Shown here piece by piece: positions 51,356 to 62,259 of a stretch of DNA of 64,000 nucleotides (positions within the stretch are counted from its first letter, which is position 1; each line of letters opens with the position of its first letter). The stretch lies in NCBI GenBank assembly GCA_002286715.1, contig NSJX01000001.1, positions 1,161,925-1,225,924 on the forward strand, given 5' to 3'. This DNA comes from Dentipellis sp. KUC8613. Taxonomy: Eukaryota > Basidiomycota > Agaricomycetes > Russulales > Hericiaceae. A model generated the notes under the pieces. The model searched no databases. It saw only the letters and a program-made list of their open reading frames with translations, and had not been told where the DNA came from. A program made the translations under genes and the position numbers.

Positions 51356-53561
51356 TCATGGAACAATAGTCTTCTGAATTAAATCCCGGATCCACTCGAA
51401 TAGTGCTACCCTTCCACTCATGAAAGTGTCCGTGTATGTTTTTGAGTGCTTCTCGCTCCGGATGAGTCGAGAGACAGTGCAAGAAACCGTCGAATCCGAA
51501 TCGAACGAAATTCGGAAGTTTCTGAGGATGACTAGTTTCAAATTCGGCGGAGGGTGGTCTCATGAGTTCACTTACATGACGCAACCCTCCCATTTTCCGA
51601 TACTCCGACTGACCAGAAGGTCTACAAACCAAACACCGTTCAGCTGTTCGGTCACCTGATTTCCCACATCGCATATGCGTTGCAGAAGACATTTCTCGGT
51701 CTCGTCACGGAGTAACTGCACCAATTGGGTGATAGACGATATCGATAATGTGGCTTGGGATATATGTGCGATTAGGGAGGATGGTGAGTGAAAAGTGAAG
51801 CGTAGGGTGCGGCTGAAAAGCGTTAGCATGGGCAGGTTACATGGACGTAGGGAAACCTACGAATTGTCGATTCGGATACTTGTTTCGCCTCCTATATGAT
51901 TGGTCCCCCCTTCGCGGATGAGCCGGACGACTTCTTCACCAGTCTCTCCGACAGCATTGAACTCGAATCTGATCGGCACGCCGGCCTTGGTCAATGCAGA
52001 AACGATCTTGCCCATTTCAGCCTTGACCCTCTGGCAAAAGATCTCATACTGCAATATGTCGATGACAGGCTGAAGCACTGTTGGGGATACAGGCGCAGAT
52101 GCCGGGTCAACTTTAGGGCCATCGCCTACAGAGAGCCTCTGTTCCTTGATGTGCGAGTGTAATCGCAGGAGCAAAATATGGAGTAGATGATAAATCATAT
52201 CACATTTGGTTTGGCCGACGGAATGGACGGTATTCTGGCCTGGTGAAGGAAGGGTATCGCTGTCAACCTACAAGATGTTAGGTGAGTAATAGCAAGCCAT
52301 GGGAATATCCTCACCAGCTCCAGATACAATTCTGTACCTGGCGCGATCTCAATCACTATCAATCGTTCCGAAACCCTGGCAGTAGTCGTAGGCAAATTTC
52401 CCGCGTCTCGAATCAACACAGTAAATATTTCTTGTTCAATAAGCTCGCGCTGAGCAGCCCGTAGGATTCCATCCAGCGAGCCATTGTCACTGTCGTGGAA
52501 TTGGTTGTAGGAGACCTCCTCGCTTCCAGCTGCACTGAGTGATCGGAGGGACACCCGGAGTGTCGTACGCGATCTACCTGGGAAGACCACTGGACCAGAT
52601 GCCGTTTCATAAGAAGCCAAATGACCCAAGGCTCTGCGGCGGAAAGCCGCTGGCGCTATGCATGCAGACTTGAGTATGACAGGTAAAGTAATACAAGGGT
52701 TTCTCACAATCCTCTAGTCCAAAACAGATCAGAAAGTCCCTTGTGGTCTTGTCCGCCCCTCGACCCGTCGGCGCCCCATACGGAAGCGGCGCAGGTACAA
52801 GTCCCCAATTGCGTCGCCTGATCTTGAGAGCATCCATCCAATAGCGGTCTGCCATCTCACAACCTCTATCAACACTCTGTGCAGCGGACTTGAACAGCCC
52901 TGCTGCTTTTCTCAACGCTTCGTCTTTTCCTCCTACAGCTAGGTGTGCGTTGAACGACTGAACGGATGGGATTGCTGGTGGTTTCGACACTGCAGATGAT
53001 GCCAAGGTTTCTGCAGGTGTGTGCGAATCGGAAGAACTTGGGTTGGGGGCAGATGAGGAGAGAAACAACGACAGAACATCTCTCGCAAGAGACATTTCCC
53101 CCAAAGCGATGCTAGTATGTTTCTATCAGTTGATTAGGCAACACCGATGAAACTTGCCTTACTGCAGTTGGGGAAGTAGTTCGGTACGCATCTTAAGCAA
53201 CTCCTCAAAGGTCATGGGTTTGCTATCACGGTCTTCTTTGGCAAGTAGACCGTCTGCATCTACTGTCGTACCTATCGTATCTGAGGTCGTAGACTTGTTG
53301 CGCCGCCGATCGGTATCTTGTTCGAAGAAATCTAGACCCCTCTCCAGGAACAGCCTGCGCAAGTTATCGCCGAGCTTTGCTCCAGCACTGACCTGTCTAC
53401 GCAACCTTCAGTTTCGTTGGGCGGGAAGAGGTTGCTCGAGCATACGGTTCAAATACATGCGATCCGTCTGGAAGGATGTCAAGGACGACGGGGATGGGAT
53501 TTCCTGAATCATCTTTGTAGGGGCTCTCGAGAGACAGCTTGAGTGCTGCCGTCGCCGCCAT
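51356..53561 (-). CDS. med17: Mediator of RNA polymerase II transcription subunit 17
   Basis: Med17 (Srb4) is the head-module scaffold of Mediator, essential for Pol II initiation. The start MAATAALKLSLESPYKDDSG with IPVVLDILPDGSHVFEPYA is the conserved N-terminal block. SAGAKLGDNLRRLFLERGLD, KPMTFEELLKMRTELLPQL, ALGEMSLARDVLSLFLSSS, YWMDALKIRRRNWGLVPAPL and LICFGLEDSSPAFRRRALGH follow. Near the end are VWFVDLLVSRSIGKWEGCV and, after a last intron, NFRISFDSDSTVSCTVSRLI to FEWIRDLIQKTIVP. I extend the gene to 51356 because the final exon restores the family C-terminus. The TAA at 51572-51574 belongs to the intron donor (AT|GTAAGT). The ATG at 53561 is chosen over an upstream TTG-initiated frame. 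Confidence 0.87.
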
Positions 53562-53751
53562 GGAGGAACAGCCTACGGATGAAGAGACTGCAGCCAATCG
53601 TAACGGGGATGAGCGTCAAAGAGCGTGCGAACGCGTGGCATTGAGCGCCCGTTGAGTCAAGCCCTCCAAGCGCCCGCGGGTGAGCTGAACACTTAGACTC
53701 AGTCGTCTTCAAGAGCCTTGATTGCGGTCGTTCCGTACTTCGCTAGGCCTT

Positions 53752-56700
53752 ATGGTCGGATCCTTAGACCTGTCTCCTGGGGGCTCTGTGGAGTCTTCTA
53801 CCAAGAGGAAGAAGCCGGACGATGAAGATTTACACAATTCTGCAACCAAGAAACCCCGCACTAGAGTCAGGTGGGAGCAATTCGCTCAGGTTCAGACAAA
53901 CAGTCCTCACATCCTTGCAGTTATTCTTGCGGAGAATGTCATAGGCGAAAGCAGAAGGTGCGTGCTTCCTGCTCATCTCTGTCAGAGACTTTGCTGAAGC
54001 AGGCACCGTGCATAGTGTGATCGGCAAGTTCCCTGCTCCCATGTATGTCTTTAGTTCAGCGTCCGGGCTATTTCCACCAGTTGATCTTTTCGTCTCAGTG
54101 TGTCGCACGCAAGGTACCGGAGCTATGCAAAGCCTATACACCAGGAAAGCCAGACCAGGACATTCATCTTCGCCTCGCAAGGCTCGAGCACATTATTGAG
54201 GTAGCCTTGCCTCAGTTTGTGTCAGGCCCCCTCTCTGGATTAAGCAGAGGAAGCCACCAATCCACCTCACCAGGACCGGAAGGTGGCTCTCACTCCCAGG
54301 CGGATGAGGAAGATCTAGGTGCCGGCACCTTCCAGAGTGGTAAATGGTATGGCAGCAGTGCGTCTGGCAGTGTTGCACCTGCCCATGTGTTGGAACAGGT
54401 ATGCATCCCCCGATACTCCCTCAATTTACCTTTTACGAGCTCTGTATCATCAGCTGCAACACGTCGTGACGGGCAATGGTGATAGCGCTTCAACCTCGGA
54501 GTCGAGCAGGCACTTCGGAGACCCATCACACGCCAATCCTATCGGGAACAATGTTAACACACACGTTACTGCAAATTTGATTGATGCGGTCAGGCAGGAC
54601 TCTGAGCCAACAGCAGCGGATAATTTGAAGACACTTGTACAAGACTGTGGTGTTTCCCCTCATAAAATCACCGAGCTTGTCCAAGAGCTACCTCCGGAAC
54701 GATTCTCAAATGTTCTTGTCGACTTTTACTTTACTGCGGTGTGAGTGTCAAAATCTCGTTCAATAGGACGTTACTTATGTGACCTCTGCGGCAGTAATTG
54801 GACGCGCTATCCCATATCCGAGCGAGACTTCCGGCAGTCATACGCTTCTGTTTGTGCCAATGGTGTTAGCGCTCATCCTAACGACGTTCGCTTCCTTCCC
54901 CTGCTATTTGTGGTTCTGGCTATTGCAGTGCGATTGGCTCCAGAAAGTATTGCGGGAGATGCGCGAACCCGTAGACTGACGTCTCTTAGGTATTATTGGT
55001 CATGTACGTCAAACGCTGACACTATCGATACCAGCGGGCTAAACACTACATTGCAGCAAGACGTTCTATGCTGATCGCTGCTGCTATCCAGCCTGATTCC
55101 CTGGACATGGTGTTGACGCGCCTGCTGGTCAGTTTATTGCCGAGCTCTCCTTACTCGTAAACTAAAGAAATGTCAGAGCGCACGTTTTCTCACCTTTGAC
55201 CGCCGCATAACCGAATGTTGGAGTCAATTGGGTGCCGCAGTACGAACTGCGCAGGCCCTTGGGCTCCATCGGGACGGGGCTAGCATGATAGGCAAGGTGA
55301 ATAATTTCAAGTTGTCATATCGTGGAAAACTTCTCTGAACTCTGTGTTCGTATGTCAGGGCATGGAACCTGCTCAAGTTGAATATCGCCGGCGTATATGG
55401 TAGGTCTAGCCTTGGTTGTGACCCATATCTTATCTGCTAATGTCAGTGAGTATGCAGGGCGTACCTATATCATGCCGACCGTTCTTACGCTCTTGTTCTT
55501 GGACGGCCAAACGCCATTCAAGATGCGTACACGTCAACCCAGCCCCCTATCAATGTTGAGGACGAAATCTCGTTATCTGACATTCGCAATCCTCCCCCAT
55601 TGACCATCCCAACGCGATTAACGTTCGTCATACTCCGTCACACCTTGGCCGGCATCATTGGACGGATAGTACACCATTACCAGCAAGTCCGTCAGCATAG
55701 TCAATATTCAGACGTCATGGCAATCGACGAGGAGCTCCTCAACTTCGTCCATAATCTACCACCTCATTTTTCTCTTCAACCGGACACAAGCCTTGATGAA
55801 AGCATGCCGTTCATTCCCGCACATCGATACATCCTTGTCACTGAAGTGCTTTTCGTCCGCATCAGTCTTCACCGGCCCTACCTCCTGCGTCGCCTAAACT
55901 CTGATAGATACAACCGCTCACGGCGCGCGTGCTTCGAGTCAGCCATCAAGGATTATGAGATCCGAAACTCGTTCTGGGAGAAGATACCGAAGGAGGCTCG
56001 CGATGGGCTCAATAGCGCTTATCGTGAATTCCAGAGCGCCATGATCAGCGGAATCTACCTTGTTCTTCAACCGAAGGGGCGATATGCAGAAACCATGCAC
56101 AAGATTCTAGACACCTTTCTAAAGGATCACGAGGGCATCAGGGAGATGGACGAGACTACTAGAAGGGAGCTCAAGATTATCGAATTTTTGAAGACTAAAT
56201 CATCACAAGTCGATGCGTCCATTAATCTTGCAGATGACCCTGTGGACGGGCATCTAACAGGATCGGCAACGGACGCTCAGCTCCTGTTGAGTATGCAAAA
56301 GCAGCCACCACGAAAACTCGTTTCTGGTACCCCCTCGTCTCCAGCGGGGTTCCCACCCTTGGGCATGGGACATCCAGTGTCGGAGATTGCCCCTGCGCCC
56401 ACATCTCCGTTATCGAACTCATTTTTCCCCTCCCCCACAATCCAACGCTTACAACATGGTGAAGCCAGCGACGGACAAAACACATCGAACTCTGGAAGCC
56501 CCGGCGCAGATGACGAATCAGCGTCGGCAGCCCAGACGTTGCTGGAATACTGGTACAATACTGTCAGCAGCGGTGCTGGTAGCAGTACTGGGCCGGGCAA
56601 CGATGGAACAGCGCGCCTCGCTGGTCTACCGTGGGGAGAGTCTGGCAGTTCTGACTTGTCTGGGTGGTTCGGACCTCAGACAACTGCCGTCACCAGCGAG

Positions 56701-56787
56701 CCCAATCCGTTACCAAACGTAGACGGTTCGGATTGGAACTACTGGGAAAACCTGGTCAATGAGATTCGCGGCGGTCCCGTTACATAG
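53752..56787 (+). CDS. Zn2Cys6 fungal transcription factor with Fungal_trans domain
   Basis: A DNA-binding regulator of unknown target. A basic N-terminus (STKRKKPDDED, TKKPRTRVS) leads to the binuclear zinc cluster YSCGECHRRKQKCDRQVPCS followed by HCVARKVPELCKAY: spacing Cx2Cx6CxnCx2CxnC. The cluster is assembled from three exons, two of them very small (53921-53957, 37 nt; 54016-54042, 27 nt). Next is a linker with the coiled RLARLEHIIEVALPQ. The fungal-specific middle homology region covers about 54750-55850 (NWTRYPISERDFRQ, TAQALGLHRDGAS, RRIWAYLYHADRSYALVLGR, RPYLLRRLNS). The C-terminus is Ser/Gly/Pro-rich with an aromatic, acidic end (DWNYWENLVNEIRG), a plausible activation region. No adjacent biosynthetic cluster suggests a target. 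Confidence 0.88.
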
Positions 56788-57039
56788 GCTCTCTACGCTT
56801 TCGATGTTTTTTTTTTGTATTTATGAGCTTTACTTCTTGTCTGTTCTCCTTGTTCTAGCTTTTTAATTGTAGGAGCCGCGTAGGTAGCCGGTTTACGAGC
56901 CTTATTGTACACTTATGTCCATGTATCTCTAGTGGATGGTGTCTTTGAAGCGATAGATTACTTATTATTCCTTTTTGCCCAGGACAAGCCAGTTCGATAG
57001 AACGTCGAGCCACTCCAGTGCCAAGAACCTTAGTTTCGC

Positions 57040-58179
57040 TTATATTAGCAGAGCAACGATAGCACCAGGTATCAGCCACTGCGAACGGCATCCAAAAGCG
57101 AAGCGTTCCTCACAACCCGACGTTGAGTTGGTGGGAAGTGGGCTTGCAGTCGCGAATTGCGATGAGGTCTCCATGTGCGAGACAGAAGCTACGTCCGCAG
57201 ATGCTCCTGCAGCGGAACTTTGCGCTGAGGCCGTCTTCTCGTGATGAGAGGAATGGGAAGCGGTCGCGCCAGACGTTTCGGATGAAGCTGTCGTATGAGC
57301 TGATGCTTTCGAAGGTGAGGTGTCGGAGGAGGTCGAAGAGGGCAAAACCCCCTCTGCGCTGGCTGACCCATCTTTGCATTCTTCCAGCACCCCAGAATGC
57401 GTTGTATTCTTATGCTGTTCGGTCGAGTTCGTACGAGCGTTGTTACAAGCTGTTCTGGAGAGCGACGATGACTGGTTGGCATTGGGCTCTTGGACAAGAC
57501 GTCCCACACCCCACGGAATCTTGTCTCCGTTTGGTTGCTGACCCTCTGGTGGGAGTGTATATGATCCGTTAGGCGACGTAATCTAGGTACATTGTATGAG
57601 AAGAAAAGAATGAGTGATACAGAATTTAGATTTCAAACATACCGTGAACCGAGTCGTCCACTTTTTCGCATCAGCATTTGAGAACTACTCAGATCTCTGT
57701 TAGTAGACACAGAGCCACCTCTGCATAGATTGCGTACTTGATAGAAATAAATTGTAGAGAATGGGTCCACGTTAGGGCATGGCCATGAGAATGGGGACAC
57801 GCTTTCATTAGTGGCATCGACGCCTTCAGCGACGCCGGAGACAAGGGTCATATTCACGTTCGACCCTGACATTAGCTCTGAAAAGCGGCGAAAAACGGAC
57901 AGTCCTCCTTTCAGCTCACGCATGAAATTGAAAACATTACGACGTACGAATGGTCATGTTTTTCCAAAGACCGCTGGTGTCTGCGTCCCATTTCAAAACA
58001 CAATCAGTGCCAGAGACAAACGCGTCCCCCGGTCCCGGGGATGTCGGCATGAAGTCGCACGCGACGAGAGAGGCAACAGATAAAAGAGTGATCGCAACTT
58101 TGGATGCTTTGAGAACAACTAGTAGGCCAGAAGCACGAGGGCCGGAAACAAAGCGACCTGTCGCTAGTTTGCTAGGCAT
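57040..58179 (-). CDS. Kre9/Knh1-like, Ser/Thr-rich GPI-anchored cell-surface protein
   Basis: The start MPSKLATGRFVSGPRASG is followed by a hydrophobic signal region (LLVVLKASKVAITLLSVASL). An Ig-like N-terminal domain of the Kre9/Knh1 family follows: PGPGDAFVSGTDCVLKWDAD, SGLWKNMTIELKGG, NMTLVSGVAEGVDATNESVS, WPCPNVDPFSTIYFYQFSNA and KKWTTRFTITSPNGSYTPP. A long Ser/Thr/Ala-rich stalk (about 120 residues) leads to a hydrophobic C-terminal tail (WLIPGAIVALLI), as in GPI-anchored fungal wall proteins. Family members are linked to beta-1,6-glucan assembly, but many basidiomycete paralogues are uncharacterised. Several introns interrupt the Ig-like domain, and the short C-terminal hydrophobic segment is modest for a GPI signal. 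Confidence 0.78.
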
Positions 58180-58675
58180 GTTAGGAGGAAAGAGAAGGTG
58201 GGAGGTTTGTATGAGGGTAGATTGTACCGCATTTCTCAGGTATCGATGTATCACTGTCGAAATTTGTGTCAGACGGATAGGCCAAACACCGGTATTTGGT
58301 CGAGACCCGAAAGATTGCTCCCAAGTCGCATACTATATATATACGCTAGATTAGAGCTTCGCAATTAAACAATCGCCTGTGAAGAACTTACACGTCAAAG
58401 GTGCTCTACGACTCTAGCCTACTGCTGACTTGCCGTTGTATGGCGCTTGGTGAAACCAAGGGGCCGGTCTGGCGCAGGAGCCGCGGCGTCACGGTGCTAT
58501 AGATCTATGACCCGATCGAACGCGCGAGTTGTCACGGTAGCACTGCCACAAGGTCCTATAGCGAGGCCACAGAAGTTGTACTGTCACCACCATCGCAGCA
58601 CTACGCTTCGAGCTGACCCTCGCCAGGCTTCACATGACTATTCGGTAGTCCATTAGGCCACGCAACATTGACTAT
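58180..58675. other. Divergent promoter region, Kre9-like / Vps24
   Basis: The 496 nt between divergent ATGs contain an AT run (ACTATATATATACGC near 58332-58345) that could be a TATA element for the minus-strand gene, about 155 nt from its ATG. A short GC-rich stretch near 58460-58490 (GGGGCCGGTCTGGCGCAGGAGCCGCGGCG) stands out but has no tRNA-like arms. No gene is called. Confidence 0.4.
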
Positions 58676-59525
58676 ATGCAGTCCATAAATCGATTCCTGT
58701 ATGGCCCGACTCCCGAAGAACGTGTACGTGCTTGGCAGAACAAACTTCGGCAAGAAGGGAGGGTGCTAGACCGAGAGATGAGACAGGCAAGTGCTATTCT
58801 CATTCTATTGGTGTTCTTTCCTCATCTTCTCTTAGCTTGATGTTGAGACGAATAAAGCTAGACAGACCGTGAAACAGCACGCAAAGCGAGGAGATGTGAA
58901 GTCCGCACGGATATTGGCCCGCGAAGTAGTTCGAAGCGCCAAACAGAAGGATAAGCTATCTGTCAGCAAGGCAAGATTGGGTTCCATCTCGACGCAATTA
59001 ACACAACAATTAGGTACGCTATGTAACTGCAGATGCCTCGTTTCACAGCTAACAAGAAGCATCAGCTATGGCAAAGGTCACAGGTTCTCTGCAGAAGTCG
59101 ACAGAGATCATGAAACTCTCGAACAATCTGGTCAAACTACCTCAGTTGAGTCAAGCAATGCGTGAGATCAGCATGGAGATGACAAAGGTACATCGCTGCT
59201 TCGGTTGAGGATCATATACTAAGCAATGAAGTAGGCTGGTATCATGGAGGAGATGGTGGACGACGCCTTGAACTTAGATGAGGACGAAGAGATTGAGGAA
59301 GAGGCTGATGGCGAGGTGGATAAGGTTTTGTTCGAGCTTACAGACGGGAAATTAGGCCAGATTGGAACCGTAGAGACTCAACCACCGGTGAGTAGTGCAG
59401 CGCCGGGACCGTATTTGATTCTCACTCGATTCATACAGACTTTGCAAGACCAGTTGGAAGACGAGGAGGCAGATCGGGAGATGGAGAAGTATCGGGAGCA
59501 GCTGAATGGACTATTGAGCGGATAG
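58676..59525 (+). CDS. vps24: ESCRT-III subunit Vps24/CHMP3
   Basis: It caps and remodels Snf7 filaments on endosomes during multivesicular body formation. The protein is about 220 residues. It starts MQSINRFLYGPTPEERVRAW, then QNKLRQEGRVLDREMRQLDV and ETNKARQTVKQHAKRGDVKS. The conserved core continues with ARILAREVVRSAKQKDKLSV, SKARLGSISTQLTQQLAMAK, VTGSLQKSTEIMKLSNNLVK and AMREISMEMTKAGIMEEMVD, followed by an acidic stretch. The C-terminal helix DREMEKYREQLNGLLSG resembles a MIM1 motif, for Vps4 binding. The first intron (58787-58835, 49 nt) appears to be GC-AG: the exon ends ATGAGACAG and the intron begins GCAAGT. No GT donor nearby keeps the frame. Confidence 0.93.
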
Positions 59526-59938
59526 TGGGGGAGCTAGTCACCGCAGTACGTGACACGACGATTATAAGAGTCTGTTTTGTGTATAATAGTGGATGTAGTT
59601 TACCCGTCGTTTATTCAATGCGACACGCTTGTTTTTTGTGGATTCACTCACATGAAGGATTTCAGGCTTGTTATTGAGGTAAGGGTTATTTGAACGGAGT
59701 AAGTTTAGGATCGAAGCTGCTGAACAGGCTGGATTCGGCCGGAGGTTCGCGGCGGCACGCGTGCCGATGATGTCACACCGGTTCTTCTGTAACCTTTTAT
59801 AGGCGATACACGTGACTATCCGTCTACCTCCGGGCGTCGACTCCGGGCTTTTCTTGGTTTTGTTTGTTCCGTACCCTGGTTTCTCCTTCAGCTACGACAC
59901 CACTCTCCATCCTCCATCCTATACTGTAATGTTGGTCT
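59526..59938. promoter_or_regulatory. Promoter region of the IDH2 gene with TTTTATAGG element
   Basis: These 413 nt lie between tandem genes Vps24 and IDH2. TTTTATAGG at 59795-59803 is a plausible TATA element about 137 nt upstream of the IDH2 ATG, followed by a pyrimidine-rich leader (CCTGGTTTCTCCTTC near 59875). Nothing else is visible. Confidence 0.45.
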
Positions 59939-61773
59939 CTCGATCCTTCGCAGGCGTTGCGCATCGTGCGGTCCCGCTCTCTCAGGTACGAGTCATAACA
60001 TTCCCGCAAACGAGCTCCCTCTGACGTACATGTCTAACAGTCGTTAAGGCGGTATGCCTCTGCTGCACCTACCGCTGCCTTCGCAGGGCAAAAAGGAAGC
60101 GACGTACGCAATACTCTTGCTTTATCCGACTGTCTCTGAGTGTTCTGCTCTTCAGGGAAAATACACTGTCACCTTAATCCCCGGTGATGGTAAGTGTTGT
60201 CACCTCTCGCTTGGAGTTTTAATAAATGGAACGGCTCGTAGGTATCGGCCCGGAAATTAGCGAGTCTGTCAAGGCGATCTATTCTGCTGCCAATGTATGT
60301 AATGTCGTATTGCTGAAAGATGTGGTCGCTAATCGCGTCGCGTCGCGTCTGGTAGGTGCCCATCTCCTGGGAGGAGGTCAGCGTGACGCCTATCTTGAAG
60401 GGTGGCAAGACTGTCATCCCCGACGTTGCAATTCAGTCGGTTCGGAAGAACACCGTTGCTCTGAAAGGTAAGATTTACTATTCCGTTGTTCCTTTCCAAG
60501 TTGCTCATCGTTGATACAGGACCGCTGGCGACCCCTAGTCAGTATCCTGGCATTCGACTTACTCGATTGCACGCTTATAATAGGTTGCAGTCGGCAAGGG
60601 CCATGTTTCACTTAACCTGACCTTGCGCCGTACCTTCAATCTCTTTGCCAACGTCCGACCCTGCGTGTCTATCAAGGGTTTCAAGACTCCTTACGACGAT
60701 GTGAACACCGTCCTCATCCGTGAAAACACGGAAGGAGAGTACTCGGGAATCGAGCATGAGGTGCGCTCTCTTATTCCATGATCATATTGAAATCCGCTTT
60801 CTGAACCTCCCCTTCTAGGTGGTGGATGGTGTCGTGCAATCGATCAAACTCATCACATGGGAGGCTTCTGAGCGCGTCGCTCGCTACGCGTTCCATCATG
60901 CGCAAGCAAGTGGCAGGAAGCGTGTTACTGCCGTACACAAGGCGAACATCATGTAAGTTTTGAAGATCACCGTTACCTTTATTGCTAAACGCAATGCGTC
61001 CGTTCGTAGGAAAATGTCCGATGGCATGTTCTTGTCGGCGTGCCGTCAAGTCGCCAAGGATTTCCCCGCCATCACATATGACGAGGACCTCCTGGACCGT
61101 GTTTGCCTGCAGGTACGTTTTCATCATGATGGATCCAGAACATGCAGTGAAAGGGCACAATTTTACGAACAGATCACTCAAAATCCCCTGCCGTACGCGG
61201 ACCGCGTCATGGTGATGCCCAACCTCTACGGCGACATTTTGTCGGACATGTGTGCCGGTCTTATTGGTGGACTTGGTCTCACACCTTCGGGTAACATTGG
61301 CCGAGTACGTTTTCGAGGGTGTGTTCAAGCGCTATTTTTAACACCAACACTTTTCTAGGATGCATCCATCTTTGAAGCCGTTCACGGATCGGCGCCCGAC
61401 ATCGCGGGTGTGTAGTAGGGCGTTTCTTGTTGAGCGTTATCACTCATGGACGGCATCTTTAGGCAAGGGATTAGCTAACCCGACCGCTCTTCTCCTGTCT
61501 TCGCTCATGATGCTGCGGTAAGCGCCAGTGTAGTGGGTCAAACATTGATGGCTAACGCAGGATGCAGTCACATGAACCTGAATGACTACGCCTCCAAGAT
61601 CGAGAAGGCTGCCTTGACGGTATGTTGAGAAGTTCACTCAGCAGATCTCTTAATTGACGCGGTCCAAAATCTAGACAATTGCCGAGGGCAAGAGCATCAC
61701 GGGTGATCTGGGTGGTAAGGCGTCAACGAAGGAGTACACGGCGGCCATCATCGAGAAGCTGGGCAAGGCATGA
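59939..61773 (+). CDS. idh2: Mitochondrial NAD-dependent isocitrate dehydrogenase, subunit 2 (catalytic)
   Basis: Converts isocitrate to 2-oxoglutarate plus CO2 in the TCA cycle, as a hetero-oligomer with IDH1. About 375 residues from ten or so exons. An Arg/Ser/Ala-rich mitochondrial presequence ([29 protein letters not shown]) precedes [80 protein letters not shown] and [20 protein letters not shown]. Later blocks are [59 protein letters not shown] and [18 protein letters not shown]. The catalytic-type substrate loop ([10 protein letters not shown]) and YGDILSD metal-binding Asp residues assign it to IDH2/IDH3-alpha rather than the regulatory subunit. The ATG at 59939 begins the targeting peptide. 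Confidence 0.94.
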
Positions 61774-62259
61774 GGGTAGTCCGTAATAGAGTATGCCTAG
61801 CTATGAGGCTTGTGTGGACCCAACGTCATAGACTTTCATTTTGCGCTTAATCGCTTGTCCACCGTGGACGTAAAGCAGAGGGTGATGAGGACAGAATAAG
61901 AGTAATCTTAGGACACACTGCCGTGGGAACGAACAGCCATCGGAAGATGAAACGAGAGTTGGGATGATGGACCAAGTCGTCCGTCTCCTTGCTCTTGACG
62001 ACGATAACCAAAGCCATTCCACGCCTACTCCAGGCAACCACGCCATACATCCCTCACTCGCCCTACAGGGCAAGCCTTCCAAATACACTTTCACGTTTTC
62101 CCGTCATTCAGGTATGTTGCCATAGCCTTCGTACCTCCATGACTGACTTTTCCGCATTCTCCCTCTAGTCCGACCTCGCTTCTAACATCTGAAAATTTAA
62201 AACCCAAAAACATCACATAACGTCTCACTCTATATTTCAATCGCTGTTATACGAACGAC
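61774..62259. other. Intergenic region with 5'-UTR intron of the Ssd1-like gene
   Basis: This 486-nt gap contains the IDH2 3' UTR and the leader of the downstream gene. A canonical intron-like segment lies at 62112-62168 (GTATGT...GACTGAC...CTCTAG, 57 nt) upstream of the Ssd1-like ATG, so the leader is probably spliced. No TATA box is obvious; TATATTTCAATC lies 25-30 nt before the ATG. Confidence 0.5.

Noticed and set aside
51572..51574. TAA as the Med17 stop codon
   Set aside because: It coincides with a GTAAGT donor. The next exon restores the conserved Med17 C-terminus, so it is intronic.
58447..58656. GC-rich plus-strand frame and possible RNA gene between the Kre9-like gene and Vps24
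   Set aside because: There are no tRNA arms or conserved box sequences, and the translation is Arg/His-rich without pattern.
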